Below the pieces are notes generated by a model. That model made no database searches and was not told where the DNA came from. It saw only the letters and a program-made list of their open reading frames with translations. DNA of 64,000 nt. Source: Synechococcus sp. PCC 7336 (GTDB lineage: Bacteria > Cyanobacteriota > Cyanobacteriia > Thermostichales > PCC-7336). This document shows, one piece after another, positions 16,405-23,307 of this stretch. The stretch's first letter is position 1. Every line of letters starts with the position of its first letter. The position numbers and the translations under genes were made by a program. The stretch lies in NCBI RefSeq assembly GCF_000332275.1, contig NZ_CM001776.1:2562789-2626788 (forward strand). Direction: 5' to 3'.

Positions 16405-17716
16405 CTGGCTTACCAGCGGAAATGATTCGCCCGAGGTCCGACAGACGATGGGAATGTTTGGGCTGAAGGTGGGAGATATCAGTCTTACGAGAAATGAAGA
16501 CACTTGGTCTCAAACAACCCGCGGCAGTGTTCTTGTTTCCGCTTATCCTCTTGCTGCATGGATGGTGTCCTCGTGGTGGCGGTTACTTTACGAGCCTCTT
16601 CCTTCAACGGGTACTAAGCCCTCAGTGAGTTGGAGAATAGCTCATGAGCTTACAGCAGCAAATCAAGGATTTATTTGGCCGAGGATAATATTAGCCTCAG
16701 ATACTGAGTTAATGCAGATATGGTCAACTGCATCTAACGCTGCTGACCAACAATCAGTTAGATACATTAACAGTTTTAACCGGCCATTCTCAGTGAATCT
16801 GCTTGAATTTGAGCAAACAGCTAAGACTTTTATTGAATCTGTCTTATCTCGACTTAACGCAACAGGGATTGCAAACACTCCACTAGCTGGTCTTTGGCAA
16901 GAAGTTCAGGAAGAACTTGCCGATCCGTATGCAAATCAGTATCGTCGTCGTGAAGCTGAATTGGGTTTCGATCCTGATGATTGTTCTGAAGACCTTGTGA
17001 GAGATGCCCTGAATCTTGCTGAGCAGATGGGGGACAAAACATTTTCAGAGATAGCTCCTGCTTACAGTGAAGACATATCAGAAGCAAAACCACTCAGTAC
17101 AAAAATTGCCGAACTGACCCAAGAACCAGGACTTGATGGAAATCCTGAAGCTTCTATTGACTATTCCGTTTCACAAGAATTTTCAAAAGCACCTTGGCAA
17201 AAGGCAAATGAAGTAGCATCTCGTCTACACGATGAGATTGATGTTGGAGAAAAACCAGTTGCTGACGATCAACTCTATGACTTGCTTGGTATACAAAAAG
17301 CTGAATATGAAGCGTTTGATCCTCCACGTCAACGACGCATCTCGATTGCAGTTCCATCAGAGCAAACTAGGTTCAAATTTCACACTAGAAAAAGGCACCC
17401 GATTGCAAAAAGGTTTGAACTAGCCAGGTTCATTGGTGACTACTTACTCTATGAAAATTGTGGAAACTCATGGCTTGCGAACACAGATCTAAGAACATCA
17501 AGGCAGAAGTATCAACGTGCTTTTGCAGCAGAATTTCTTTGCCCTCTCAACAGCTTACAGGCTTACTTAGACAATGATTATTCAGAGTCTGCTATGGAAG
17601 ATGCAGCTGAGCACTTTCAGGTAAGTTCACAGACTATTGAGTCAATCCTTACAAATAATGGATTGATTCCTTCTCCTCAGTCAGCTAGTTACCTAGAAGC
17701 TAGTCTTCCCTATTAG
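16379..17716 (+). CDS. ImmA/IrrE-like protein with the HEXXH zinc motif lost
   Basis: A 445-residue protein from a GTG start. The C-terminal third reads like the ImmA/IrrE (DUF955) metallopeptidase: KRFELA then RFIGD then YLLYEN, and YQRAFAAEFLCP followed by a helix-turn-helix-like AAEHFQVSSQTIESIL. Family members have AHExGH here. This protein has A349-R350-F351-I352-G353-D354, so both histidines and the glutamate are gone and peptidase activity is unlikely. The N-terminal ~250 residues are not recognised and are rich in acidic residues. It shares a cassette and a 26-bp overlap with the preceding gene. It could be a sensor or antitoxin that kept the fold without catalysis. Confidence 0.65.
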   Translation: MNSLSLNFDWLTSGNDSPEVRQTMGMFGLKVGDISLTRNEDTWSQTTRGSVLVSAYPLAAWMVSSWWRLLYEPLPSTGTKPSVSWRIAHELTAANQGFIWPRIILASDTELMQIWSTASNAADQQSVRYINSFNRPFSVNLLEFEQTAKTFIESVLSRLNATGIANTPLAGLWQEVQEELADPYANQYRRREAELGFDPDDCSEDLVRDALNLAEQMGDKTFSEIAPAYSEDISEAKPLSTKIAELTQEPGLDGNPEASIDYSVSQEFSKAPWQKANEVASRLHDEIDVGEKPVADDQLYDLLGIQKAEYEAFDPPRQRRISIAVPSEQTRFKFHTRKRHPIAKRFELARFIGDYLLYENCGNSWLANTDLRTSRQKYQRAFAAEFLCPLNSLQAYLDNDYSESAMEDAAEHFQVSSQTIESILTNNGLIPSPQSASYLEASLPY

Positions 17717-17761
17717 TTCATTGAGTCTAGCGGGTAAAGAGCTTCGTCTACTAGAAAATTG

Positions 17762-17847
17762 CTCTAACACTGCGTTGGTGCGGACGAAACAGAGGTTATC
17801 GGTGGGTATTCAAGCTTATCTGCCGCCGCACAACTTTACCGTTAGCT
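17762..17847 (+). other. attC site 5
   Basis: CTCTAAC to GTTAGCT, 86 bp. L'' GTTGGTGCGGACG pairs with L' GCCGCCGCACAAC, leaving an unpaired G. Confidence 0.78.
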
Positions 17848-17910
17848 AGCTCCATTTCTGGCTTGAGACATGCAGAAAGGTTACTTATTGTTGTCTGAGT
17901 GTAGTCGCTC

Positions 17911-17939
17911 TTGTAATATTGGTATAACTGGGGTATAAC
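17911..17939 (+). promoter_or_regulatory. Promoter and repeated operator of the MazEF-like cassette
   Basis: TTGTAA, 17 bp, TATAAC. Two direct copies of GTATAACT (17922-17929, 17933-17940) overlap it, a plausible site for autoregulation by the antitoxin. The MazE-like ATG is at 17971. Confidence 0.6.
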
Positions 17940-17970
17940 TTAAAGCGTAGGGTTTGCAGCTAAGATCGCT

Positions 17971-18207
17971 ATGAAAACTGCAATTTCGCTTCCAGACTCA
18001 GTGTTTGAAGAGGCAGAAGCCATGGCTCAGCAGCTAGGGCTGTCACGTAGTGAGCTTTATACGAAAGCGTTAAAAACTTATCTAAAAAAGTACAACCGCA
18101 ATCAAATTTTGCATAAGCTGAACCAAATTTACTCTAAAGAGTCTTCTGAGCTAGATGCAGTGATGGCAAAGATGCAGTTTATGTCTCTGCCTCATGAGGA
18201 CTGGTAA
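17971..18207 (+). CDS. Ribbon-helix-helix antitoxin (MazE-like)
   Basis: A 78-residue protein. The N-terminus MKTAISLPDSVFEEAEAMAQ followed by LGLSRSELYTKALKTYL is a ribbon-helix-helix DNA-binding domain. The acidic, less ordered C-terminus would wrap the toxin. It sits directly upstream of a MazF-type toxin; the TAA stop shares its last base with the ATG of the toxin, so translation is coupled. It probably represses its own promoter through the repeated GTATAACT motif just upstream. Confidence 0.82.
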   Translation: MKTAISLPDSVFEEAEAMAQQLGLSRSELYTKALKTYLKKYNRNQILHKLNQIYSKESSELDAVMAKMQFMSLPHEDW

Positions 18208-18545
18208 TGTATCGGGGAGAAATTTGGTGGGCGAACCTACCCAACCCAGTAGGTTCAGAACCTGGATACCGTCGTCCTGTCTTGGTGATTCAAGATGATG
18301 TTTTTACTCAAAGCCGTATCAATACAGTTATCGTCGTAATCATCACCTCGAATACTCAGCTAGCAGGAGCACCAGGAAATGTGTTATTGCCTGGTGAAGT
18401 ATCAGGTTTATCTAGAGATTCTGTCGCTAATGTATCTCAGATTTTTACGGTTGATAAAACGTTTTTAACTGAACGTATCAGTTCACTACCAGACTATTCG
18501 CAAGAGGAGGTAGATGAGGGTTTACGAGTGGTTTTGTATCTTTAG
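18207..18545 (+). CDS. MazF-type endoribonuclease toxin
   Basis: A 112-residue protein of the PemK/MazF family. Signature segments: YRGEIWWANLPNPVGSEPGY, RRPVLVIQDDVF, VIIT plus SNT, LLPGEVSGLSRDSVANVSQI. The arginine and serine/threonine residues of the RNA-cutting site (R in GYRRP, S/T in ITSNT) are present. MazF cuts single-stranded mRNA at short motifs. It is last in the two-gene cassette; the stop lies 6 bp before the attC R'' box. Confidence 0.88.
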   Translation: MYRGEIWWANLPNPVGSEPGYRRPVLVIQDDVFTQSRINTVIVVIITSNTQLAGAPGNVLLPGEVSGLSRDSVANVSQIFTVDKTFLTERISSLPDYSQEEVDEGLRVVLYL

Positions 18546-18550
18546 CTACA

Positions 18551-18636
18551 AGCTAACAAATCGCTGCACCGGAATGTTCTAATCTGTCGGTTGGGTTTTC
18601 AAGGTTATCTGCTTCCGGTGAGCTTAGCCGTTAGGT
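18551..18636 (+). other. attC site 6 (MazEF-like cassette)
   Basis: R'' AGCTAAC exactly complements the cassette's own start GTTAGCT (17841). R' is GTTAGGT. L'' GCACCGGAA pairs with L' CTTCCGGTGAGC. Confidence 0.82.
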
Positions 18637-18809
18637 TTCTACTGTCCTTAAATTTTGTGGGTGAAACTGGGAGGTGCTAGCCTGCGATCGCCCTAATGGG
18701 TTTAGCTACCGCAAGTTGGCCATCAAACCTAACCATTCGCCGCAGCGGATGCTTGGCTAAACTATTGCTCTTCGTTGATAGTTTATCTAGCACCGCTAAC
18801 CTCAAGGCC
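18630..18809 (+). repeat. 180-bp gene-less integron cassette, copy c
   Basis: Full copy with TTGTGG, 17 bp, TAGCCT (TG-extended) and intact HIP1. In tandem with copy d. Confidence 0.87.
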
Positions 18810-18816
18810 GTTAGGT
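18727..18816 (+). other. attC site 7
   Basis: ACCTAAC to GTTAGGT, 90 bp, same class as attC 1. Confidence 0.87.
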
Positions 18817-18989
18817 ATCTGCTGTCCTTAAGTTTTGTTGGTAAAATTGGGAGGTGCTAGCCTGCGATCGCCCTAATGGGTTTAGCTACCGCAAGTTGGC
18901 CATCAAACCTAACCATTCGCCGCAGCGGATGCTTGGCTAAACTATTGCTCTTAGTTGAGAGTTGATCTAGCACCGCTAACCTCAAGGAC
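18810..18989 (+). repeat. 180-bp gene-less integron cassette, copy d
   Basis: Full copy, TTGTTG, 17 bp, TAGCCT, intact HIP1, followed by the membrane-protein cassette. Confidence 0.87.
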
Positions 18990-18996
18990 GTTAGGT
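18907..18996 (+). other. attC site 8
   Basis: ACCTAAC to GTTAGGT, 90 bp, same class as attC 1, with one base change near the core (AAGGACGTTAG). Confidence 0.87.
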
Positions 18997-19052
18997 GGCT
19001 TAAGCTTTCTGTTGAGGCGTATATCAATGTTGTCTGTGAATCCTTTGGCATT

Positions 19053-19637
19053 GTGGGGAAATCGACCACTCGTTTCTGGCTGTTTTTTGTTTCGGCACTG
19101 ACCATTTTAGTTCTTCTGGTCTATGAGCCTGCTTACGCTCAGACACAGCCAGCTAGTACAAATTTCTGGAGCAATCTTGATACCTCTGTCAAAGTTATTG
19201 CTGGTGTGGTTGCTGCCATCACAGCAGTTCTTGGTGTCCCAGTTGCATTCTTACAAATTCGTAAAACAATTGTAGAGATTCGTAAAATTGAATTAGAAGC
19301 TCAAAAATTACAAGAGCAAACTGAAACAGAGTTTCCGAAAGAATTTGAAGGTCATCGGATCTATCTGGATCATTCGGATGGAAATAATATTCAGATTCTT
19401 GTAGATCCAAGATTTTCTGCTCCTCTACTCATTCTGTTGGACTTTGTAATTGTTTACATTGTTCTCGCTTTAGCAGGTTATGCAGTTGGTGTATTTTTGC
19501 CTGGGAAGGCGGGTCAGATAATTTTGACTGTTGTTGCAACGTTCTTACTGTTACCTCTCTTTGTCGAAGCTCTACGGTTACGTGGAGTCTTACGACCCTC
19601 TTGGGGAAAAGGGCAGAATGAGGATAAAAAGAATTAG
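19053..19637 (+). CDS. Hypothetical membrane protein
   Basis: A 194-residue protein from a GTG start. Hydrophobic segments: residues ~8-27 (FWLFFVSALTILVLLVYEPA, signal-like, followed by YAQ), ~47-65, ~124-147 (LLILLDFVIVYIVLALAGYA) and ~153-175. A charged helix (EIRKIELEAQKLQEQTE) lies between. The family is not recognised. It is the first gene of a three-gene cassette (18990-20507) that also carries the DUF433/DUF5615 pair, because the cassette's outer boxes match and no intact attC separates them. It may be a passenger or an unrelated fused cassette. Confidence 0.6.
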   Translation: MGKSTTRFWLFFVSALTILVLLVYEPAYAQTQPASTNFWSNLDTSVKVIAGVVAAITAVLGVPVAFLQIRKTIVEIRKIELEAQKLQEQTETEFPKEFEGHRIYLDHSDGNNIQILVDPRFSAPLLILLDFVIVYIVLALAGYAVGVFLPGKAGQIILTVVATFLLLPLFVEALRLRGVLRPSWGKGQNEDKKN

Positions 19638-19718
19638 CAGACTAACCCTACAAATCAGAAAGGTTTCAGTCTCATAAAGCGTTTGCTACTATGGGAAGCA
19701 GGAATCTCGATAAAGTCT

Positions 19719-20051
19719 ATGACTCTAGCAATTGCCCTTGAACCTGCGCCAATAGAGACCGATCCCCAAGGTGTTGTGCGAGTTGCCAAAACTCGTGTCA
19801 CGTTGGACACTGTTGTGACTGCTTTTATTGAGGGATGTACGCCAGAGGAGATAGGGGAGCAGTATCCATCGCTACAACTTCCAGATATCTACTTAGTTAT
19901 TGGTTACTACCTTAGACATCGAGATGAAGTGCATACCTACCTTGCAGAACGTCACCGGCAGGCAGATTTGATTCGGCAAGAGGCTGAACAACGCTTTAAC
20001 CCCATTGGAATACGCGATCGTTTGCTTGCTCGACGCAATCAAGCCAGGTAA
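19719..20051 (+). CDS. DUF433-family antitoxin
   Basis: A 110-residue protein from the ATG at 19719, which fits better than the TTG at 19683. The middle RVTLDTVVTAFIEGCTPEEI then YPSLQLPDIYLVIGYYLRH is the DUF433 winged-helix pattern. Such proteins sit upstream of DUF5615 PIN-like proteins as presumed antitoxin and repressor. The partner starts 5 bp downstream at 20057. Confidence 0.78.
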   Translation: MTLAIALEPAPIETDPQGVVRVAKTRVTLDTVVTAFIEGCTPEEIGEQYPSLQLPDIYLVIGYYLRHRDEVHTYLAERHRQADLIRQEAEQRFNPIGIRDRLLARRNQAR

Positions 20052-20056
20052 TCTAG

Positions 20057-20410
20057 ATGGCTCAATTCCTGGCTGATGAAAACTTCAATAACCAAATTGT
20101 TCGAGGTGTTCTTCGCCAAAACCCAAACGTTGACATTGTGCGTGTTCAAGACGTGGAGCTGTCGGGAGTAGATGACCCAACTGTTTTAGCACGGGCAGCC
20201 GAAGAAAGACGAATTGTGCTGACTCACGACGTTGCTACAATGATCGCCTTTGCATACCAACGTATTCAAGCTGGATTATCTATGCCCGGATTATTTGAGG
20301 TGAATCGTCGTGTCCCAGTAGGTTTAGCGATAGAGGAAATTATCTTGATTGCGGAGTGCAGTCTTGAGGGAGAGTGGGAAGGACAAGTAAGATTTCTCCC
20401 TTTAAGATAA
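20057..20410 (+). CDS. DUF5615 PIN-like toxin
   Basis: A 117-residue protein. The start MAQFLADENF holds the first acidic pair of a PIN-like active site. A second acidic cluster is in VELSGVDDP, and VLTHDVATM carries the conserved aspartate of the DUF5615 (Mut7-C-like) fold. Proteins of this type are predicted RNases paired with DUF433 antitoxins. The stop is 19 bp before the attC. Confidence 0.78.
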   Translation: MAQFLADENFNNQIVRGVLRQNPNVDIVRVQDVELSGVDDPTVLARAAEERRIVLTHDVATMIAFAYQRIQAGLSMPGLFEVNRRVPVGLAIEEIILIAECSLEGEWEGQVRFLPLR

Positions 20411-20428
20411 GCAATGGTAGTTGTCGCC

Positions 20429-20513
20429 ACCTAACACTGCGTGGCAGCAGACGGTCGAAAGCCACTGCTGCTAGTTCGAGAATGTCTACCGCCGCTGCAC
20501 TTCACCGTTAGGC
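20429..20513 (+). other. attC site 9
   Basis: R'' ACCTAAC exactly complements the start of its three-gene cassette (GTTAGGT, 18990). R' is GTTAGGC. L'' GTGGCAGCAGACGG pairs with L' ACCGCCGCTGCAC. Confidence 0.83.
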
Positions 20514-20531
20514 ACGCAAAACAGGCTATAG

Positions 20532-20801
20532 TTATAGTTTTTTATAGATTTCCCTTCGGTGGCCTACACGGATTACGACTATTAACAGAACTTTATCTTC
20601 AACTGTGTAGACAATTCGGTAATCACCAACTCTGATCCTAAAATATTCACAGTTTTTCCCTTTCAATTGTTTGCAGCCAGAGGGACGAGGGTTATTCGTT
20701 AGGTCAGATATTGCAGTTTGGATGCGAACTACTTCCTGAGTAGTAACTGATTTAAGATCCTTTTTTACACGCCGATCGAACTCAATCCTGTATTGACTCA
20801 C
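20532..20801 (-). CDS. RelE/ParE-family toxin
   Basis: An 89-residue protein: MSQYRIEFDRRVKKDL at the start, SGCKQLKGKNCEYFRIRVGD, then YRIVYTVEDKVLLIVVIRVG and HRREIYKK. This is a complete RelE fold with the basic C-terminal residues used for ribosome-dependent mRNA cleavage. It is encoded against the direction of the array, downstream of its antitoxin with a 1-bp gap. It must therefore be expressed from its own promoter rather than from the integron. Confidence 0.87.
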   Translation of the reverse strand: MSQYRIEFDRRVKKDLKSVTTQEVVRIQTAISDLTNNPRPSGCKQLKGKNCEYFRIRVGDYRIVYTVEDKVLLIVVIRVGHRREIYKKL

Positions 20802-20802
20802 A

Positions 20803-21066
20803 TCACGCCTCTAGTTCCGCAAAAAATTCATCAAAGTCAACCCGTTCTTGCTTTGAGTCAGCCATGCGTTTCTCCGCTCCTTGAAGATCGAGGTCATCTT
20901 CTGCTTGTTGCAGAAGCTTCAAAAAAAGTTCGTAGTCTTTAGCTGGAATCATATACACCGGTTCTTTACCAAGTCGTTGTATAGCAACATGCTCTGAAGC
21001 ATAAGCGACATGATTGAGCGTATCGGCAAAGCTATTTCTCGCTTCTCCAGAAGATAAGGAACGCAT
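20803..21066 (-). CDS. Phd/YefM-family antitoxin
   Basis: An 87-residue protein from the ATG at 21066 (MRSLSSGEARNSFADTLNHV). An upstream in-frame ATG at 21093 is less likely because the probable operator lies there. HVAIQRLGKEPVYMIPAKDY is the DNA-binding core of Phd/YefM; the C-terminus is acidic (DFDEFFAELEA) and would neutralise the RelE partner. It is first in the minus-strand pair. Confidence 0.85.
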   Translation of the reverse strand: MRSLSSGEARNSFADTLNHVAYASEHVAIQRLGKEPVYMIPAKDYELFLKLLQQAEDDLDLQGAEKRMADSKQERVDFDEFFAELEA

Positions 21067-21077
21067 CGTAAGAGTCC

Positions 21078-21092
21078 TGTACGTCATGTACA
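21078..21092 (-). promoter_or_regulatory. Phd/YefM-type operator palindrome
   Basis: TGTAC, 5 bp, GTACA directly upstream of the antitoxin start at 21066, resembling the TGTACA-core operators of YefM-type repressors. Confidence 0.5.
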
Positions 21093-21133
21093 TAGCGTAC
21101 CACAGATAAAAGCTGTAATGCTGTATTTCAATA

Positions 21134-21286
21134 TCCTGGTAAAGTGGGGGATGCTAACCTGCGATCGCCCTAATTGGCTTAGCTATTGCAAGTTGGCCAT
21201 CAAACCTAACCCTTCACCGCAGCGGATGCTTGGCTAAACTATTGCTCTTCGTTGAGAGTTGATCTAGCACCGCTAACCTCAAGGCC
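21134..21286 (+). repeat. 180-bp gene-less cassette, copy e, 5'-truncated
   Basis: Matches the repeat from TCCTGGTAAA on; the first ~30 bp are missing and the sequence joins directly to the RelE/Phd cassette. Confidence 0.8.
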
Positions 21287-21293
21287 GTTAGGC
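21204..21293 (+). other. attC site 10
   Basis: ACCTAAC to GTTAGGC, 90 bp, same class as attC 1. It serves the fused RelE/Phd cassette, whose own start (GTTAGGC, 20507) does not match its R'' box. Confidence 0.85.
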
Positions 21294-21307
21294 GGCAGCA
21301 TTCATCA

Positions 21308-21336
21308 TTGACGCGTGTCACGTGACGCATTACACT
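21308..21336 (+). promoter_or_regulatory. Promoter of the first HigBA cassette
   Basis: TTGACG, 17 bp, TACACT. The spacer contains the perfect palindrome GTCACGTGAC (21317-21326), a likely operator. The expected transcript start (about 21342-21344) falls where the HigB start codon should be. Confidence 0.6.
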
Positions 21337-21343
21337 AGGCAGC

Positions 21344-21625
21344 GCGATCGAGACATTTGCCGACCGTCGCACGCAGGAACTATATGCCACAGGCAAAGCC
21401 AAGCGGTTTCCGCCTGACGTCGCTAAGCGAGCGAGTCGAAAGCTCGAATACGTAGATTTAGCAGCCAGGCTTGAGGATTTAAAGAACCCGCCAGGGAACC
21501 GGCTTCATGCCCTGGAGGGCGATCGAAAAGGGCAATATTCGATCGCCGTAAACGACCAGTGGCGGATCTGCTTTCGATTCGTGGATGGTGATGCTTATGA
21601 TGTTGAGATCTGTGACTATCATTGA
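21344..21625 (+). pseudogene. HigB/RelE-type toxin lacking a normal start codon
   Basis: The plus-frame reads IETFADRRTQELY, then NRLHALEGDRKGQYSIAVND and QWRICFRF, ending in VEICDYH and TGA at 21623. It matches the second HigB in this array along its length (MIRTF there, IETF here). The codon where ATG or GTG is expected is GCG (21344-21346); an upstream TGA closes the frame, and only ATT (21329) or ATC (21347) could start it. The toxin is either dead, started at a rare codon, or translated from a leaderless transcript. The antitoxin gene downstream is intact. Confidence 0.7.
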
Positions 21626-21640
21626 GTTTTGGTGGAGCAA

Positions 21641-21952
21641 ATGAGCATTTCAAACACAGGCATAAAGCACAGGCCAACGCATCCCGGAGAGATGCTACGT
21701 GAGGATTTTCTTCCCGATTACGAGCTTAGTGTATCTAGTCTTGCGGAAGCAGTAGGTGTTTCACGTCAATCCATCAATGAACTGTTGCGTGAACGACGTG
21801 CTGTGAGTCCGGAAATGGCTTTGAGATTCGCTCGGCTCTTTGGCAACAGTCCTGAGTTCTGGCTAAATGCACAGCGTGCAGTGGACTTGTGGGATGCTGA
21901 GCAGGCGATCGAAAAGGATGTGTGTCGAATCAAGCCGCTCAGTGCCGCATAA
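21641..21952 (+). CDS. HigA-type antitoxin (XRE family)
   Basis: A 103-residue protein from the ATG at 21641, preceded by GGTGGAG; a TTG at 21629 would add four residues. HPGEMLREDFLPDYELSVSS then LAEAVGVSRQSINELL, then RFARLFGNSPEFWLNAQRAV, are typical of the HigA/VapI helix-turn-helix antitoxins. It follows the defective HigB by 15 bp. The TAA stop lies inside the attC R'' box (GCATAAC), so gene and recombination site overlap. Confidence 0.88.
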   Translation: MSISNTGIKHRPTHPGEMLREDFLPDYELSVSSLAEAVGVSRQSINELLRERRAVSPEMALRFARLFGNSPEFWLNAQRAVDLWDAEQAIEKDVCRIKPLSAA

Positions 21953-22033
21953 CAACCGCATGCAACGGACACGATATAGATAAAGTGCCGCAGCGAAATA
22001 TTTGTAGCGCGCCGCTGATGCGGGACGTTAGGT
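21947..22033 (+). other. attC site 11 (first HigBA cassette)
   Basis: GCATAAC to GTTAGGT, 87 bp. L'' CGCATGCAACGGACAC pairs with L' CGCTGATGCGGGAC. It is close in sequence to attC 3 and overlaps the higA stop codon. Confidence 0.82.
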
Positions 22034-22048
22034 GTTGCTGAACTGCCA

Positions 22049-22077
22049 TTGCAGGTATTTCCATTTCTGGCTAGAAT
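22049..22077 (+). promoter_or_regulatory. Promoter of the RelE/antitoxin cassette
   Basis: TTGCAG, 17 bp, TAGAAT. The palindrome TCTGGCCAGA (22078-22087) abuts the ATG at 22087. The predicted leader is only about 3 nt, close to leaderless. Confidence 0.6.
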
Positions 22078-22086
22078 CTGGCCAGA

Positions 22087-22380
22087 ATGCCATTCGATAT
22101 CATCTTGTCCCCTGAGGCGGTTGAAGATCTTCGCAGCCTCAGCGCTCGTCATCAATCCAACGTCGCAGATGCCATTGAGCGCCATTTGCGGCATCAACCC
22201 GACAAGGTAAGTCGGAGCCGAATCAAGAGGTTGCGTGGGTTGCTGAAACCGCAGTACAGACTACGTATTGACGATTATCGAGTCTTCTACGATATTATCG
22301 ACGATGCGGTTGAGATCCTGGCTATCGTGCATAAACCAAGTGCTGACCGCTGGTTGCAGCGGTTCGGAGAACCCAAATGA
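22087..22380 (+). CDS. RelE-family toxin
   Basis: A 97-residue protein: MPFDIILSPEAVEDLRSL, SRSRIKRLRGLLKPQYRLRI then DDYRVFYDI, a complete RelE/ParE fold with the arginine-rich centre. It is encoded before its antitoxin (reverse order to most RelBE operons) and overlaps it by 4 bp (ATGA). The promoter lies 10 bp upstream with almost no leader. It acts as an mRNA interferase in the family; the substrate is not shown by sequence. Confidence 0.85.
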   Translation: MPFDIILSPEAVEDLRSLSARHQSNVADAIERHLRHQPDKVSRSRIKRLRGLLKPQYRLRIDDYRVFYDIIDDAVEILAIVHKPSADRWLQRFGEPK

Positions 22381-22628
22381 AGCGAGTTGCTCTATCCGCC
22401 ATCAAGGACCAATTGTCCAAGTATCTTCGATTGGCCCAGAAGGACGAGGTACTAATTACTCGTCATGGCAAACCTGCGGGCGTACTGATTGGTTTCAAAG
22501 ACGACGACGACTGGTTTAATTATCAGCTTGAGAACGATCCGCGTTTTTTGGAGCGCATTGAACGTGCGCGTCGAAGAATCCGAGCCGGAGAGGGTCTTCC
22601 CCTCGAAGAGATCGAGCGAGACACCTAA
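22377..22628 (+). CDS. Phd/YefM-like antitoxin
   Basis: An 83-residue protein. MKRVALSAIKDQLSKYLRLA then DEVLITRHGKPAGVLIGF is the Phd/YefM dimerisation and DNA-binding part; the C-terminus is helical and charged (RIERARRRIRAGEGLPLEEI). It overlaps the RelE gene by 4 bp. The stop TAA falls inside the attC R'' box (ACCTAAC), the same compaction as in the HigA gene. Confidence 0.85.
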   Translation: MKRVALSAIKDQLSKYLRLAQKDEVLITRHGKPAGVLIGFKDDDDWFNYQLENDPRFLERIERARRRIRAGEGLPLEEIERDT

Positions 22629-22709
22629 CATCAAGATGCAGCGGACCTATGAAAGCTCTGCTCCCTTTTCCAGTCAATACGTCCGGGCCGCTGATCTTGG
22701 GCGTTAGGT
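22623..22709 (+). other. attC site 12
   Basis: R'' ACCTAAC exactly complements the cassette start GTTAGGT (22027). R' is GTTAGGT. L'' GATGCAGCGGACC pairs with L' GGCCGCTGATC. 87 bp. Confidence 0.83.
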
Positions 22710-22882
22710 CTCTGTTGTCCTTAAGTTTTGTGGGTGAAATTGGGAGGTGCTAGCCTGCGATCGCTCTAATTGGTCTAGCTCTTGCAAGTCGGCCATCAAA
22801 CCTAGCCATTCGCCGCAGCGGATGCTTGGCAAAACTATTGCTCTTCGTTGAGAGGTTATCTAGCACCGCTAGGTTCAAGGCC
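22703..22882 (+). repeat. 180-bp gene-less cassette, copy f, diverged
   Basis: Full length but with mutated boxes in its attC. Retains TTGTGG, 17 bp, TAGCCT and HIP1. Confidence 0.83.
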
Positions 22883-22889
22883 GTTCAGA
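22800..22889 (+). other. attC site 13, degenerate
   Basis: R'' changed to ACCTAGC and R' to GTTCAGA; the L' side reads CCGCTAGG. Recombination at this site is unlikely. Confidence 0.6.
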
Positions 22890-22895
22890 AATAGA

Positions 22896-23237
22896 ATGAA
22901 GGTCGTCATCATCGTCATAATTACAGCCATTTCAAGCTGCTGGATAACTGGAACGATAAAAGATGTCGAAAAGGTTTCAATGGAATCAATGTATTATAGC
23001 GACGTCACACATCGCCTGAAGCAGGCCGTTGGAGAAATTCACGCTGACATGAATTCTGGAGACCTAGAACGGATGAAAAAGAAAATTGAATTGCTGAATA
23101 CGGTGGTTGGAGACATAGGGATGAGTCAGGATAAAGTCAGCCTTCATGAGATATTAGAAGAATTCTACTCATTGAACTCTTCCGATAGATTCGATTCTGA
23201 ACCAGTCGACGCAGACAACCAGATAACCCGCCCGTAA
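22896..23237 (+). CDS. Small putative lipoprotein
   Basis: A 113-residue protein from the ATG at 22896; a longer frame upstream runs through the attC and is rejected. The N-terminus MKVVIIVIITAISSCWITG is a short signal with a lipobox-like ISSC. The rest is hydrophilic and helical (IHADMNSGDLERMKKKIELL). The family is not recognised. It lies 6 bp after a degenerate attC core, so it may use the upstream gene-less cassette for expression. Confidence 0.55.
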   Translation: MKVVIIVIITAISSCWITGTIKDVEKVSMESMYYSDVTHRLKQAVGEIHADMNSGDLERMKKKIELLNTVVGDIGMSQDKVSLHEILEEFYSLNSSDRFDSEPVDADNQITRP

Positions 23238-23307
23238 AACTCTAAAAATCAACAGGACGATTGACCTCGTAGGCTGGTCGTCTGGTCTCTACGTTCGAAG
23301 AAATAAA

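Noticed and set aside
19640-19690. Possible attC between the membrane-protein gene and DUF433 (GACTAAC to GTTTGCT)
   Set aside because: Boxes do not match and L arms do not pair. The outer boxes of 18990-20513 match each other, so this is best read as one three-gene cassette.
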